DNA of 64,000 nt from Oceanobacillus salinisoli (GTDB lineage Bacteria > Bacillota > Bacilli > Bacillales > Amphibacillaceae): the NCBI RefSeq assembly GCF_009733865.1, contig NZ_WOFB01000015.1, positions 62,001 through 126,000 of the forward strand, in the 5' to 3' direction. Shown piece after piece: positions 25,301 through 35,817 of the stretch; within the stretch, counting starts at the first letter, position 1; each line of letters starts with the position of its first letter. A program made the translations under genes and the position numbers. The notes under the pieces were generated by a model. That model did no database searches. It had not been told where the DNA came from and saw only the letters and a list, made by a program, of their open reading frames with translations.

Positions 25301-26773
25301 ATGAAAGATCAGAACAAGACTCCGTTATTTTCCGGTTTATTACATCATATTGAAAAGAAACCAATTCAATTTCATATACCAGGCCATAAAAAGGGAAGCG
25401 CTGCTGAGTCCTCCTTCAAACAATTTTTAGGAGAAAATGCGTTTCAAATGGATTTAATAAACATTCAGCCTTTGGATGATCTGCATCACCCACACGGTAT
25501 TATAAAAGATGCCCAGGAGTTAGCCGCAGATGCATTCGGGGCCGAATATACTTATTTCTCTGTCCAGGGAACCAGTGGAGCCATTATGACAATGATATTA
25601 AGTGTATGTAACCCGGGCGATAAAATCATTGTTCCTAGAAACGCCCATAAATCCATCACTTCTGCAATCATATTTTCGGGGGCAATACCAATATTTGTTT
25701 ATCCTGAATTAGATGAAACTTTAGGAATTTCTCATGGAATAACTCCTACAGCAGTAAGACATGCACTACAAGTACACCCGGACGCGAAAGGTGTTCTTGT
25801 CATTAATCCGACTTACTTCGGCATTGCAGGTGATTTAGAACAGATCGTTTCTATTGCTCACGAATACGATGTCCCAGTACTTGTTGATGAAGCACACGGG
25901 GTACACATTCATTTCCACCCTGACCTTCCCCTATCTGCCATGCAGGCGGGAGCGGATATAGCAGCTACAAGCGTTCACAAATTAGGTGGATCCTTAACTC
26001 AAAGTTCTGTATTAAATTTACAAGGGAATCGAATTTCCCATGAAAGAGTTCAGACCATCATGTCCATGCTTACGACGACTTCAACATCATATTTATTACT
26101 GGCATCGTTGGATGTAGCTAGAAAACAGCTTGCTATGAACGGCTACAACATGATAGAAAAAGCGATTCAGCTTGCAGAGTATACAAGAAAAGAAATTAAT
26201 AAGTTATCCTATATTTATTGTGCTGGTAATGAAATGATAGGAACAGAAGCAATCTACAATTATGATCCAACAAAGTTAATCATATCGGTAAAGGATCTAG
26301 GCATTACCGGTTATGATGTAGAAGTGTGGTTACGTGAAAATTATAATATAGAAGTTGAACTATCTGATTTATACAATATTCTATGCATTATTACACCTGG
26401 AGATTCCGAAAAAACGGTTCATTCGTTATTACAAGCACTAACAGTATTGGAAAAGGAAAAAGAAGAATATGTATCCAAGAAGGACGTACAAGTTAAAATA
26501 CCTGATATTCCATTACTAGCCATACTTCCGAGAGATGCATTTTATGCCGAAACAGAAATCATTCCTTTTTCAGAAGCTGCTGGCAGAATAAGTGCGGAAT
26601 CCATTATGGTCTATCCACCAGGAATTCCTATTTTTATCCCAGGCGAAATTATAACCGAGGAAAATATAAATTACATTTATAAAAACATGGAAGCCGGTTT
26701 ACCTGTTCAAGGTCTTCAGGATGAAACACTTAAAACCATTCGAGTTATTAAAGAACGAAAACCAATTTTATAA
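25301..26773 (+). CDS. speA: Orn/Lys/Arg decarboxylase family, probable arginine decarboxylase
   Basis: SpeA decarboxylates arginine to agmatine, the first step of polyamine synthesis in Bacilli. The 490-residue fold-type-I enzyme has IPGHKKG near the N-terminus, the catalytic VDEAHG and the PLP-binding lysine in SVHKLGG (about Lys227), and a C-terminal domain with PPGIP. Substrate is assigned from the B. subtilis speA locus beside SR1 and pdhD, where it is conserved; a related lysine decarboxylase is the alternative. ATG at 25301 follows AAGAGGTG at 6 bases. Confidence 0.88.
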   Translation: MKDQNKTPLFSGLLHHIEKKPIQFHIPGHKKGSAAESSFKQFLGENAFQMDLINIQPLDDLHHPHGIIKDAQELAADAFGAEYTYFSVQGTSGAIMTMILSVCNPGDKIIVPRNAHKSITSAIIFSGAIPIFVYPELDETLGISHGITPTAVRHALQVHPDAKGVLVINPTYFGIAGDLEQIVSIAHEYDVPVLVDEAHGVHIHFHPDLPLSAMQAGADIAATSVHKLGGSLTQSSVLNLQGNRISHERVQTIMSMLTTTSTSYLLLASLDVARKQLAMNGYNMIEKAIQLAEYTRKEINKLSYIYCAGNEMIGTEAIYNYDPTKLIISVKDLGITGYDVEVWLRENYNIEVELSDLYNILCIITPGDSEKTVHSLLQALTVLEKEKEEYVSKKDVQVKIPDIPLLAILPRDAFYAETEIIPFSEAAGRISAESIMVYPPGIPIFIPGEIITEENINYIYKNMEAGLPVQGLQDETLKTIRVIKERKPIL

Positions 26774-26778
26774 CAGAT

Positions 26779-26835
26779 GCCGACCCTGAGCACTGGCCTG
26801 CTTTTAGTCGGCCTTCCTTCTTTATCGTACGGAGG
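26779..26835 (+). terminator. Weak terminator-like hairpin after speA
   Basis: GCCGAC (26779-26784) pairs with GTCGGC (26817-26822) across a large loop, followed by the pyrimidine tract CTTCCTTCTTT. Confidence 0.4.
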
Positions 26836-26883
26836 TGAGGGAAGTCCGCTAGTAGCTGGGCGATGGAACTAGACATCAAAGCG

Positions 26884-26909
26884 TAAATTTATATTTTCTT
26901 ATCGTACAA
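26884..26909 (+). repeat. Repeat family C, end fragment
   Basis: TAAATTTATATTTTCTTATCGTAC resembles the conserved right end AAATTTTATACTTTCCTAACGT of family C and abuts the SR1 terminator. Confidence 0.4.
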
Positions 26910-26910
26910 A

Positions 26911-26937
26911 AAAAAACGCTCACAGTGAGCGTTTTTT
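26911..26937 (-). terminator. Terminator of SR1
   Basis: AAAAAACGCTC/GAGCGTTTTTT with a 5-base loop; a long A-run on the plus strand gives at least nine T residues on the minus strand. Confidence 0.88.
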
Positions 26938-26971
26938 ATATTTATAAAGCGTTTTCTTTTTTCGACTACCA

Positions 26972-27076
26972 TTACTTTTCATCGCAAGTAGGACATGTAC
27001 TATAAAGTGTTGTTACTTTTTCATCTTCGTATGATTCAATAACCTTCTCACAATCTTTGCAAACAATTGTACCCAT
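26972..27076 (-). CDS. sr1P: SR1P, GapA-binding peptide
   Basis: This 34-residue peptide starts MGTIVCKDC and has two CxxC pairs (CKDC 6-9, CPTC 28-31) and the central EDEKVTTLY segment, matching SR1P. SR1P binds glyceraldehyde-3-phosphate dehydrogenase GapA and promotes its interaction with RNase J1, whose gene rnjA lies at 37.3 kb in this window. ATG at 27076 follows AAAGGGAGATGGG. The peptide is slightly shorter than the 39-residue B. subtilis form. The cysteine pairs suggest zinc binding. Confidence 0.88.
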   Translation of the reverse strand: MGTIVCKDCEKVIESYEDEKVTTLYSTCPTCDEK

Positions 27077-27119
27077 TTAGCCCATCTCCCTTTTCACTCT
27101 AATAAGTTATCTTACACAC

Positions 27120-27148
27120 ATTATAATATGTCATAATTGTGGAGTCAA
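27120..27148 (-). promoter_or_regulatory. SR1 promoter with CcpN-type operator
   Basis: On the minus strand TTGACT (27143-27148) and TATAAT (27120-27125) are separated by exactly 17 bases. TATGACATATT (27125-27135) in the spacer fits the recalled CcpN consensus TRTGHYATAYW at every position. In B. subtilis CcpN represses sr1 under glycolytic conditions, so the same control is inferred here. Confidence 0.78.
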
Positions 27149-27713
27149 GGCCAATTAGTATAACACAATGAATTTTGGTTCACTTATAATGCACGTTTAT
27201 GATACATATTGGCATTTTAACCGTTATATTTAATACTTTATTACTTTGTATTGTGATGTCTAATAAAACGAAAATTTCAAGTTATGGTGTAGAAATCTAA
27301 AGCGTTCGGAGACATGTGCTATAAGATTACCAAAGCAATGATTACGGCAATCACTTTTTCTTATTTTCAATACCTATAATTGAAAAGGTTTGCATAAGGT
27401 TTTTTCTACAATCTTCCATTTTTTCATGTTATAATTTGTTGTCTGAAATTATATCATGTCTCTTTATTTAGTGGAGATTTTTCTTCATCCTCTTCACTGG
27501 CTTAAAAAAGTATGTGTTTACTGGCTATTAATTTCCCATATATCATTCTTAAAGTATCCCGAATTGGGCTTATAGCTAGTTGATCACTTTATAAAGAATT
27601 ACTTATTCCCTTTTATATATATTCAAAGCCAGTCATGAAATAACTCTGAATTATAAGGTTCTATTTTGGGAAAAGTAAAGACACATCATTAGTACTTGAA
27701 GGAAGGTAGTAAA
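27149..27713. other. Long AT-rich leader upstream of the BCCT gene
   Basis: About 560 bases without a convincing gene or repeat copy. It lies between the divergent SR1 and BCCT genes and presumably holds osmotic-control promoters of the transporter. TATAAT at 27430-27435 (in CATGTTATAATTT) is a -10 candidate without a good -35. Confidence 0.4.
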
Positions 27714-29273
27714 ATGAAATTGAGTATAACGAACGTATTTTATATTTCTGTAATCATCGTTGTTCTATTTATAATTTGGGGAATCATACCTGCTGAAACC
27801 CTGCCAAATGGAAATTTAAATCAAGTAACTTCGGTAATACAAGGTTTTCTCGTGGACCACTTTGGCTGGTTCTATTTAATGAGCGCAACAGCATTTCTTA
27901 TCTTCTGTATTTATTTGATTTTTTCCAGATATGGAACAATGAAGTTAGGAAGACCAGAAGATAAACCAGAATTTTCCTATTTAACTTGGTTTGCGATGTT
28001 ATTTAGTGCCGGTATGGGAATTGGATTGGTATTTTGGGGAGCTGCTGAGCCGCTTTCTCATTTTTATACTCCACCATATGGAGAAGGCGGAACTCCGGAA
28101 GCTGCTAAAACAGCAATGAAATACAGCTTTTTACATTGGGGGTTACATCCTTGGGCCGTCTATGCAACGATAGCTTTAGCATTGGCATACTTTAAATTTA
28201 GAAAACAAGCTCCTGGTGTAGTTAGTTCCATATTACAACCGTTATTTGGGGATAAAGTCAAAGGACCATTTGGAACTGCAGTAGATACGATCGTTGTTTT
28301 TGCAACCGTATTTGGTGTCGCAACTTCACTGGGATTTGGAGCCATTCAAATTAGTGGAGGTTTGTCCTATTTATTTGGATTTAATCAAACTACCCTTTTA
28401 CAGCTAATTATTATAGCAATTGTCACCGTATTATTTATGGTATCTGCAATGACAGGATTAAGCAGGGGGATTAAATATTTAAGTAATTCCAACCTAATAT
28501 TGGCTTCCCTATTAATGATATTTGTGCTTGTCCTTGGTCCTACAGGTTTTATTTTAAATTTCTTTACCACCACACTAGGGAGTTATATTCAGGATTTACC
28601 AAGTATGAGTCTGCGCATGTCACCCTTTAATGAAGAAAATATGGGTTGGACAAATGCCTGGACCATCTTTTACTGGGCATGGTGGATTGCGTGGGCACCT
28701 TTTGTTGGTACCTTTATTGCAAGGGTTTCCCGCGGAAGAACTGTTCGGGAATTTGTATTAGGAGTGTTATTGGTTCCTACTATTATTGGAGCACTATGGT
28801 TCACTGTCTTCGGAGGTACTGCCATTGATTTAGATTTATATCATGGAACCAACATAATTGAGGAAATTAATAATTATGGGGAGGAAGTGGCTTTATTCGC
28901 CGTCCTGGAACATCTTCCTCTAGGTACGCTAATATCCATTTTAGGTATCGTCTTAATCAGTACCTTCTTCATTACATCGGCAGACTCTGCAACACTGGTT
29001 CTTGGCATGCAGACTACTGGGGGAAATTTAGACCCTTCCAATCGCGTTAAATTCACCTGGGGAATCATTCAATCCGCCACAGCTGCTGTATTACTATGGC
29101 AAGGAGGTCTGGGTGCACTACAAACCGCATCCATTATTGCAGCCTTTCCATTTACAATTATTATGATTTTAATTGTTATTTCCTTAATTAAATCGTTTAA
29201 AGAGGATGCACAAGCAATCGAGCACTATAAAAGGAAAAAGCTCATTAAAGAGTTAAAAAAGGATATCAGATAA
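27714..29273 (+). CDS. opuD: BCCT family glycine betaine transporter (OpuD-like)
   Basis: A 519-residue sodium-coupled carrier with 12 predicted spans, importing glycine betaine or similar osmolytes. It carries the BCCT glycine-rich segment GMGIGLVFWGAAEPL and the substrate-site helix with FYWAWWIAWAPFVGTFIARVS. The C-terminus is short and basic (KRKKLIKELKK), as in osmotically controlled members. ATG at 27714 follows AAGGAAGG at 7 bases. OpuD is the closest recalled B. subtilis family member, but substrate is not proven. It has its own terminator. Confidence 0.88.
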   Translation: MKLSITNVFYISVIIVVLFIIWGIIPAETLPNGNLNQVTSVIQGFLVDHFGWFYLMSATAFLIFCIYLIFSRYGTMKLGRPEDKPEFSYLTWFAMLFSAGMGIGLVFWGAAEPLSHFYTPPYGEGGTPEAAKTAMKYSFLHWGLHPWAVYATIALALAYFKFRKQAPGVVSSILQPLFGDKVKGPFGTAVDTIVVFATVFGVATSLGFGAIQISGGLSYLFGFNQTTLLQLIIIAIVTVLFMVSAMTGLSRGIKYLSNSNLILASLLMIFVLVLGPTGFILNFFTTTLGSYIQDLPSMSLRMSPFNEENMGWTNAWTIFYWAWWIAWAPFVGTFIARVSRGRTVREFVLGVLLVPTIIGALWFTVFGGTAIDLDLYHGTNIIEEINNYGEEVALFAVLEHLPLGTLISILGIVLISTFFITSADSATLVLGMQTTGGNLDPSNRVKFTWGIIQSATAAVLLWQGGLGALQTASIIAAFPFTIIMILIVISLIKSFKEDAQAIEHYKRKKLIKELKKDIR

Positions 29274-29284
29274 AGTTATTTTCA

Positions 29285-29314
29285 ATCAGTGGGTATTTCA
29301 CCCACTGATTTTTT
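29285..29314 (+). terminator. Terminator of the BCCT gene
   Basis: A perfect 10-bp stem ATCAGTGGGT/ACCCACTGAT with a 5-base loop followed by TTTTT. Confidence 0.9.
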
Positions 29315-29355
29315 ACATCTCCCACAATTATAAAGTGAAAGAAACAGGAGAAAGA

Positions 29356-29455
29356 GGCTAGGATATAACTAAACACTCCGTTCTAAAAAAAGAAGAAAAA
29401 AATCGAACTTTTTCAAATTCTAACTGAGGAATATTGAATCACAGTTCGGATTTTT
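29356..29455 (+). repeat. Repeat family D, degenerate copy
   Basis: GAGGCTAGGATATAA replaces the GAGGCTGGGACAAAA start, and TCGAACT...AGTTCGGATTTTT retains the outer hairpin arms. The centre is longer than in the other two copies. Confidence 0.55.
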
Positions 29456-29520
29456 CATAACTAAAAAACTTTAGTTTAATTCTCTTTTTATATATGATCA
29501 AAGATTTTCTGCAAACTAAA

Positions 29521-29552
29521 ATAAGGTGACACCAAATTGGTGGCACCTTATT
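29521..29552 (-). terminator. Terminator of the pdhABCD operon
   Basis: AAGGTGACACC pairs with GGTGGCACCTT around AAATT (one mismatch) directly after pdhD on the minus strand, followed by TATTTTAG. Confidence 0.8.
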
Positions 29553-29562
29553 ACTTATAATA

Positions 29563-30969
29563 TTACATAATATGAATTGGAGAACCTAACGCCACTTCTG
29601 CAGCTTCCATAGTAATTTCCCCAAGTGTTGGATGTGCATGAATAGTAAGTGCTAAATCTTCAGCAGTCATGCCGGATTCAACAGCTAACCCAATCTCAGA
29701 AATCATATCACTAGCGTTTGGACCAGCAATCTGACCTCCTAGAATTAATCCATCTTCTTTACGGGTAACTAGTTTTAAGAATCCATCTGTGTTATTTAAG
29801 GATAACGCACGGCCGTTTGCAGCAAATGGGAATTTACCAACTTTCACGTCATATCCTTGTTCCTTCGCTTCATCTTCAGAAAGACCAACTGTAGCTAATT
29901 CTGGCTCAACAAAGGCTACTGCAGGAATTCCGATATAATCCACTTCAGATTTTTCACCACTGATTGCCTCCGCAGCAATTTTACCTTCATAAGAAGCTTT
30001 ATGTGCTAATGGAGCACCAGGAACAATATCACCAATTGCGTAAATATTGCTTACACTTGAACGGCATTGCTTATCTACTTTAATTAGACCTCTTTCATCT
30101 AATTCAACACCTACTTGTTCTAGTCCAATTTCACTTGTATTTGGACGGCGACCAACTGTAACTAATACATAATCAGCTTCAATTGTTTCCTCTTTACCTT
30201 TCACTTCATAGCTAACTTTTACACCATCTTTTGTTTCTTCTACACCTTTTGCCATTGCTTCGGTGATAATGGTAGCACCTTTTTTCTTCAAGCCTTTTTT
30301 AACTAGCTGTGTCATTGATTTTTCAAAGCCGCCAAGAATATCTTTCGCACCTTCAAGGAAAGTAACTTCTGTACCAAAGTTAGCGTATGCAGTACCTAAT
30401 TCACTTCCAACATAACCTGCACCAATAACAACTAATCTTTTAGGAACTTCTTTTAAGTTCAATGCACCAGTTGAATCTAATACACGATCAGAGAATTTGA
30501 AAGTTGGAATTTCAATTGGTGTAGAACCAGTTGCAATAATACAGTTATTGAATTTATATGTTTGAGAACTTTTCTCATCCATAACTTTTGCTGTATTGCC
30601 ATCAACAAAATATGCTTCACCTTTAACGATATCTACTTTGTTCCCTTTAAGAAGCCCTTCAACACCTGATGTTAACTTATTAACAACTGAGCCTTTCCAT
30701 TCTTGTACTTTTGCGAAATCAACCTTAACATCTTTGGTTGTAATACCAATGTCTTCACTTCCATGAGCATTTTCAACCATATGCCCAGCTTGAATAAGTG
30801 CCTTCGAAGGAATACAACCAACGTTTAAACAAACGCCGCCAAGTGCACCCTTGTCTACAATTGTAACCTTTTGCCCTAATTGTGCAGCACGAATTGCAGC
30901 TACGTAACCACCAGGACCAGCTCCGACAACTAGAGTATCTACTTCTACTGGGAAATCTCCTACTACCAT
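29563..30969 (-). CDS. pdhD: Dihydrolipoamide dehydrogenase (E3)
   Basis: E3 reoxidises the lipoyl groups of pyruvate and other 2-oxoacid dehydrogenase complexes, passing electrons to NAD+. The 468-residue flavoprotein has the FAD-binding GAGPGGY (about 16-22), the redox-active disulfide CLNVGC (Cys47/Cys52), an NAD-binding GAGYVGSE and the C-terminal catalytic [11 protein letters not shown] at 30969 lies 4 bases after the pdhC stop, so translation is coupled. It is the last gene of the operon. Confidence 0.97.
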   Translation of the reverse strand: MVVGDFPVEVDTLVVGAGPGGYVAAIRAAQLGQKVTIVDKGALGGVCLNVGCIPSKALIQAGHMVENAHGSEDIGITTKDVKVDFAKVQEWKGSVVNKLTSGVEGLLKGNKVDIVKGEAYFVDGNTAKVMDEKSSQTYKFNNCIIATGSTPIEIPTFKFSDRVLDSTGALNLKEVPKRLVVIGAGYVGSELGTAYANFGTEVTFLEGAKDILGGFEKSMTQLVKKGLKKKGATIITEAMAKGVEETKDGVKVSYEVKGKEETIEADYVLVTVGRRPNTSEIGLEQVGVELDERGLIKVDKQCRSSVSNIYAIGDIVPGAPLAHKASYEGKIAAEAISGEKSEVDYIGIPAVAFVEPELATVGLSEDEAKEQGYDVKVGKFPFAANGRALSLNNTDGFLKLVTRKEDGLILGGQIAGPNASDMISEIGLAVESGMTAEDLALTIHAHPTLGEITMEAAEVALGSPIHIM

Positions 30970-30973
30970 TTAC

Positions 30974-32233
30974 CTACGCCTCCATCATAATTAATTGTGG
31001 ATCACTTAATAAACGCTTAATTTGGTTAAGAGCATTTTGAGCTGTAGCACCATCAACAACACGATGGTCAAAGCTTAAGGATAATGCAAGTACTGGTGCA
31101 ATGGTTACTTCACCATCTTTTACAACCGGTTTTTCAGCAATGCGGCCAATACCTAAAATTGCTACTTCCGGATGGTTAATAACTGGTGTAAACCATTGTC
31201 CGCCAGCAGAACCAATGTTTGTGATTGTGCATGAAGCCCCTTGCATCTCTCCCGGTGCTAGTTTACCACTTCTTGCTTTTTCTGCCAATTCATTGATTTC
31301 CTGAGAAATTCCAAATATAGATTTTCTATCCGCATGTTTTACTACTGGTACTAATAAACCTTTTTCTGTATCGGCTGCAATACCAATGTTGTAGTAATGT
31401 TTTTGAACAATTTCATCTGTTGCATCATCAACCGATGCATTAAGGATTGGATATTGTTTCAATGCAGAAACTAGCGCTTTTACTACATATGGAAGATAAG
31501 TTAATTTAATACCTTGATCTAAACCAACTTGTTTGAACTTCTTGCGATGTGAAACAAGCTCAGTAACATCCACTTCATCCATTAATGTAACGTGTGGAGC
31601 TGTTCTCTTCGAATTAACCATTGCATTCGCAATCGCTTTACGGATTCCTGACATTTTTTCACGAGTTTCCGGGAATTCTTCTCCAGCTGGTACATATGGT
31701 TTCTTCGGTGCTTCTTCTTCTTTGGCCTCAGGAGCAGCTTCTGCAGCTGTTGTTGCTTGACCACCATTTAAGAATGCATCAATGTCTTCTTTTAAAATAC
31801 GCCCATTTTTACCAGTACCAGTAACTGCTGTAATATTAACATCTTTCTCACGTGCATATTTTCTCACAGAAGGCATTGCTATTACACGTTTTCCATCATC
31901 AGTAGCGTCTGCAGCTTCTGATTTTTGCTCTGCTTTTTCTACAGGCTCTTCTTTAGGAGCTTCTTCCACTTCTTCTGCCTCTTCTGATTCATAACCTTCT
32001 GCATCTAAAGTGACAAACACATTACCTACTGTAGCAACTTCACCTTCTGCGACGTGAATTGTTTTGACTGTTCCATCTACTGGAGAAGGAATTTCAACAA
32101 CAGCTTTGTCATTTTGTACTTCACACAATACATCGTCTTCTTTTACTTCGTCGCCTTCTTTATAAAACCACTTTACGATTTCACCTTCAGCAATTCCTTC
32201 ACCAATATCCGGGAATTTAAATTCGAATGCCAT
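30974..32233 (-). CDS. pdhC: Dihydrolipoamide acetyltransferase (E2)
   Basis: E2 is the core of the pyruvate dehydrogenase complex, moving acetyl groups from E1 to CoA. The 419 residues carry one lipoyl domain (1-78, lipoyl Lys43 in QNDKAVVE), an Ala/Glu/Pro-rich linker, a peripheral-subunit-binding domain (about 122-155), a second linker and the catalytic acetyltransferase domain with SFDHRVVDG near the end. ATG at 32233 matches the family N-terminus MAFEFK and lies 9 bases after GGAGG; the ATG two codons upstream is too close to that site. Confidence 0.96.
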   Translation of the reverse strand: MAFEFKFPDIGEGIAEGEIVKWFYKEGDEVKEDDVLCEVQNDKAVVEIPSPVDGTVKTIHVAEGEVATVGNVFVTLDAEGYESEEAEEVEEAPKEEPVEKAEQKSEAADATDDGKRVIAMPSVRKYAREKDVNITAVTGTGKNGRILKEDIDAFLNGGQATTAAEAAPEAKEEEAPKKPYVPAGEEFPETREKMSGIRKAIANAMVNSKRTAPHVTLMDEVDVTELVSHRKKFKQVGLDQGIKLTYLPYVVKALVSALKQYPILNASVDDATDEIVQKHYYNIGIAADTEKGLLVPVVKHADRKSIFGISQEINELAEKARSGKLAPGEMQGASCTITNIGSAGGQWFTPVINHPEVAILGIGRIAEKPVVKDGEVTIAPVLALSLSFDHRVVDGATAQNALNQIKRLLSDPQLIMMEA

Positions 32234-32252
32234 TTTCATGTACCTCCTAATT

Positions 32253-33230
32253 TTAGAAATTCAATACTGTGTTAACTTTTTCAATGATGTCTTTATGATT
32301 TGGAAGCCATACTTCTTCTGCATCAGAGAACGCATATACTGTATCTGGAGCTGTTACACGTAAAACTGGTGCTTCTAAATGAAGGATAGCTCTTTGTTGA
32401 ATTTCAGTAACTACGTTTGCTGCTACACCTGCTTGTTTTTGTGCTTCTTGTACAACAACTGCACGATTGGTTTTCTTTACAGATTCTAAAATTGTTTCTA
32501 TATCAATAGGAGAAACCGTACGAAGGTCAATAACTTCTGCAGAAATTCCGTCTTTTTCTAATTCATCTGCAGCTTTAAGGCATGAATGAACCATAGCACC
32601 ATAAGCAACTAAGGTAACATCCTTCCCTTCCCGTTTAACATCCGCTTTTCCGATTTCTACTGTATATTCTTCCTCAGGTACCTCTTCACGGAATGAACGA
32701 TAAAGTTTCATATGCTCTAAGAAGATAACAGGATCGTTATCGCGAATAGCAGAAATTAATAATCCTTTTGCTTCATATGGTGTTGAAGGGATAACCACTT
32801 TTAAACCTGGCTGTTGTGCCATTAAACCTTCCAGAGAATCCGCATGTAATTCTGGAGTATGTACCCCACCACCAAAAGGAGCACGAACAGTGATAGGCAT
32901 ATGCCATCTTCCACCCGAACGATAGCGCATACGTGCCATTTGACCACTGATAGAGTCCATTACTTCATAAACGAAGCCGAAAAATTGAATCTCTGGTACT
33001 GGACGGAATCCTTGTGTGGCAAGACCAATTGCTAAACCGCCGATTCCAGATTCAGCCAATGGTGTATCGAATACACGGTCTTCTCCAAATTCAGCTTGAA
33101 GTCCCTCAGTAGCACGGAAAACACCGCCGTTTTTACCAACATCCTCACCAAACACAAGCACATTTTCATCATTTTTTAACTCTGTGCGCATTGCATCTGT
33201 GATTGCTTGAATCATTGTCATTTGTGCCAT
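32253..33230 (-). CDS. pdhB: Pyruvate dehydrogenase E1 component, beta subunit
   Basis: With PdhA it forms the thiamine-diphosphate E1 enzyme that decarboxylates pyruvate and acetylates the E2 lipoyl group. The 325-residue protein has [13 protein letters not shown], the beta-subunit segment [16 protein letters not shown] and [17 protein letters not shown], all typical of the E1-beta family. ATG at 33230 lies 3 bases after the pdhA stop, indicating translational coupling. Confidence 0.97.
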   Translation of the reverse strand: MAQMTMIQAITDAMRTELKNDENVLVFGEDVGKNGGVFRATEGLQAEFGEDRVFDTPLAESGIGGLAIGLATQGFRPVPEIQFFGFVYEVMDSISGQMARMRYRSGGRWHMPITVRAPFGGGVHTPELHADSLEGLMAQQPGLKVVIPSTPYEAKGLLISAIRDNDPVIFLEHMKLYRSFREEVPEEEYTVEIGKADVKREGKDVTLVAYGAMVHSCLKAADELEKDGISAEVIDLRTVSPIDIETILESVKKTNRAVVVQEAQKQAGVAANVVTEIQQRAILHLEAPVLRVTAPDTVYAFSDAEEVWLPNHKDIIEKVNTVLNF

Positions 33231-33233
33231 GAT

Positions 33234-34322
<1,089 letters not shown>

Positions 34323-34512
34323 TCACCTCTTCCTTTCTTTAACCCAAATTTTATTTTCAGTTTTAGCCTTTCCCAAAAAAAGAAAAAACTGTACTTCTTT
34401 TATAATTCTTGTACCCATTTTCATGTTTTTAAATCTATAAACTGATTAATGCCTATGTAACTCTGTTATAAAAACTACCGAAAAATTATTGGTACAATTA
34501 TTAACTAAACTA

Positions 34513-34541
34513 AATATATCTTATAATAAATCAAAGGTCAA
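34513..34541 (-). promoter_or_regulatory. Sigma-A promoter of pdhABCD
   Basis: On the minus strand TTGACC (34536-34541) and TATATT (34513-34518) have a 17-base spacer. The inferred start near 34506 leaves a leader of about 190 bases. Confidence 0.72.
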
Positions 34542-34556
34542 TCACTTTGATTTATT
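34525..34556. promoter_or_regulatory. Perfect 12-bp inverted repeat over the pdh promoter
   Basis: AATAAATCAAAG (34525-34536) is exactly complementary to CTTTGATTTATT (34545-34556) with 8 bases between. The -35 hexamer lies within it, as expected for a repressor operator. The binding protein is not identified. The sequence is AT-rich, which raises the chance of coincidence slightly. Confidence 0.6.
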
Positions 34557-34823
34557 TTAAATTTATTAAGAATATAAAATCGTTCCTATCGATAGCATTT
34601 CCCGAAAAGCTTCTTCCAACTGTTATAATACTATCTAAAAACTGTATTAGTATTGATTGCGACAGTTCTTTGAAAATTTTTCATTTTGCCTGCTATAGGT
34701 ATGCTATATTTGGTTAATATTGTTAATCCTCATCACACGGAAAAATTTATAAGTTCGCATTGTGTATCGACTGCGAATATTAAAATGCAACAATGCTTAC
34801 AAAAAAGCAAATTTATAAAACAA

Positions 34824-34855
34824 AAAGAGTCTGCTAAACATGCAGCAGACTCTTT
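34824..34855 (-). terminator. Terminator of ykyA
   Basis: A perfect 12-bp stem AAAGAGTCTGCT/AGCAGACTCTTT with an 8-base loop. TTTTTGTTTT follows on the minus strand. Confidence 0.9.
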
Positions 34856-34859
34856 CGCA

Positions 34860-35567
34860 TTACTCCTCACTATTTTCATTTGAACCTTCGTCATTTGTTG
34901 TTGGATTTTCTTCAAATGATACGTCGATTCCAGCTAAATCATAGAATTCCTTCTTTAATTCATTGTACTTAACGGTATACTGATTAAATTGTTCGTTTGC
35001 ATCCAACACTTTCTGATAGCTATCATTAATTTTATTAATATGTTCGGTAAGTTCTTCCTGTTTCAATTCCTCTCTTTGCAGCATTTCATATAACTCGGAT
35101 TCTAATTCCAATGAATCCAAATAAGATTCATTTAATTGTTCGTAGGACGTATACCTGTTGTTCATCACTTCAAACATCGAATTGGCTTTACTTTTTACTT
35201 CTTCGTCAGTTATGTCTTCCATTAGCCCTTCAATTTTTTGAAATTCTTTTTGTGATGCTTGAATACTTTCTTTCTCTAGAGCTATTAAATTAGTGCGTGT
35301 ATTTATATTTTCAATAGCCCTTTCAGATAAATCGGTAATCTGATCAAACTCATCCATACCTAAATCAATAATTTCATTATAAATTTCCTGCTCTTCCATT
35401 TCCAATTGTGTTATTTCACTTTGCTGATTCTCAAAGTCCGCTTCTAAACGAACTGCCTCTTCTAAGTGTATATGTATTTCTTCTTCCACTGTTGTATTAT
35501 TACAAGCTGATAAAATAACTATGAAGCTCATACAAAAAAATATAGGTTTCCATTTTTTAAAAATCAC
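34860..35567 (-). CDS. ykyA: YkyA-like lipoprotein
   Basis: A 235-residue lipoprotein with lipobox LSAC (Cys22) and a long, almost entirely helical and acidic body with coiled-coil heptads from about 30 to 205. The YkyA family is found next to pdhA in Bacillus; function unknown. It stands in the same orientation as pdhA but upstream, separated by a terminator and the pdh promoter. An ATG at 35567 is preceded by GGGGTGAAG. Confidence 0.86.
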   Translation of the reverse strand: MIFKKWKPIFFCMSFIVILSACNNTTVEEEIHIHLEEAVRLEADFENQQSEITQLEMEEQEIYNEIIDLGMDEFDQITDLSERAIENINTRTNLIALEKESIQASQKEFQKIEGLMEDITDEEVKSKANSMFEVMNNRYTSYEQLNESYLDSLELESELYEMLQREELKQEELTEHINKINDSYQKVLDANEQFNQYTVKYNELKKEFYDLAGIDVSFEENPTTNDEGSNENSEE

Positions 35568-35734
35568 TTACTTCACCCCTTCTACATCCGCATTACTACA
35601 ATAATTATGTTCTACAGTATATCACAAAACATACAATGCTAAATGAAAATTCTCTTCGCTTTTAGCTTGTCCTGCTAGCAAATATATGATTTATTGTATA
35701 AAAATATGTTAAAATAATTAATTGATATTAGTTG

Positions 35735-35790
35735 AGATCAACAGCCAGGATTAGAAACCGAAATCCAGCTTGATGAAGTTGCACTTTATT
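35735..35790 (+). ncRNA. Candidate structured leader of def
   Basis: ATCAA (35737-35741) pairs with TTGAT (35770-35774), and inside it GGATT (35748-35752) pairs with AATCC (35762-35766) around AGAAACCGA. The element is GC-richer than its surroundings, lies about 30-80 bases before def and has no coding frame. It matches no riboswitch class I can recognise. Confidence 0.35.
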
Positions 35791-35817
35791 ATTATCCATA
35801 TATAGAAGGAGTTTTAA

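Larger units (their letters stand above)
26907..27113 (-). ncRNA. sr1: SR1 dual-function small RNA
   Basis: In B. subtilis SR1 is a roughly 205-nt RNA between speA and pdhD that pairs with ahrC mRNA and encodes the peptide SR1P. Here promoter (TSS about 27113) and terminator (26911-26937) define an RNA of about 207 nt on the minus strand next to speA and near pdhD, containing the SR1P frame. A CcpN-type operator overlaps the promoter. Antisense pairing sites were not checked. Boundaries are inferred to within a few bases. Confidence 0.82.

Noticed and set aside
34686-34883. 65-codon frame upstream of pdhA
   Set aside because: It overlaps the ykyA terminator and has no ribosome binding site.
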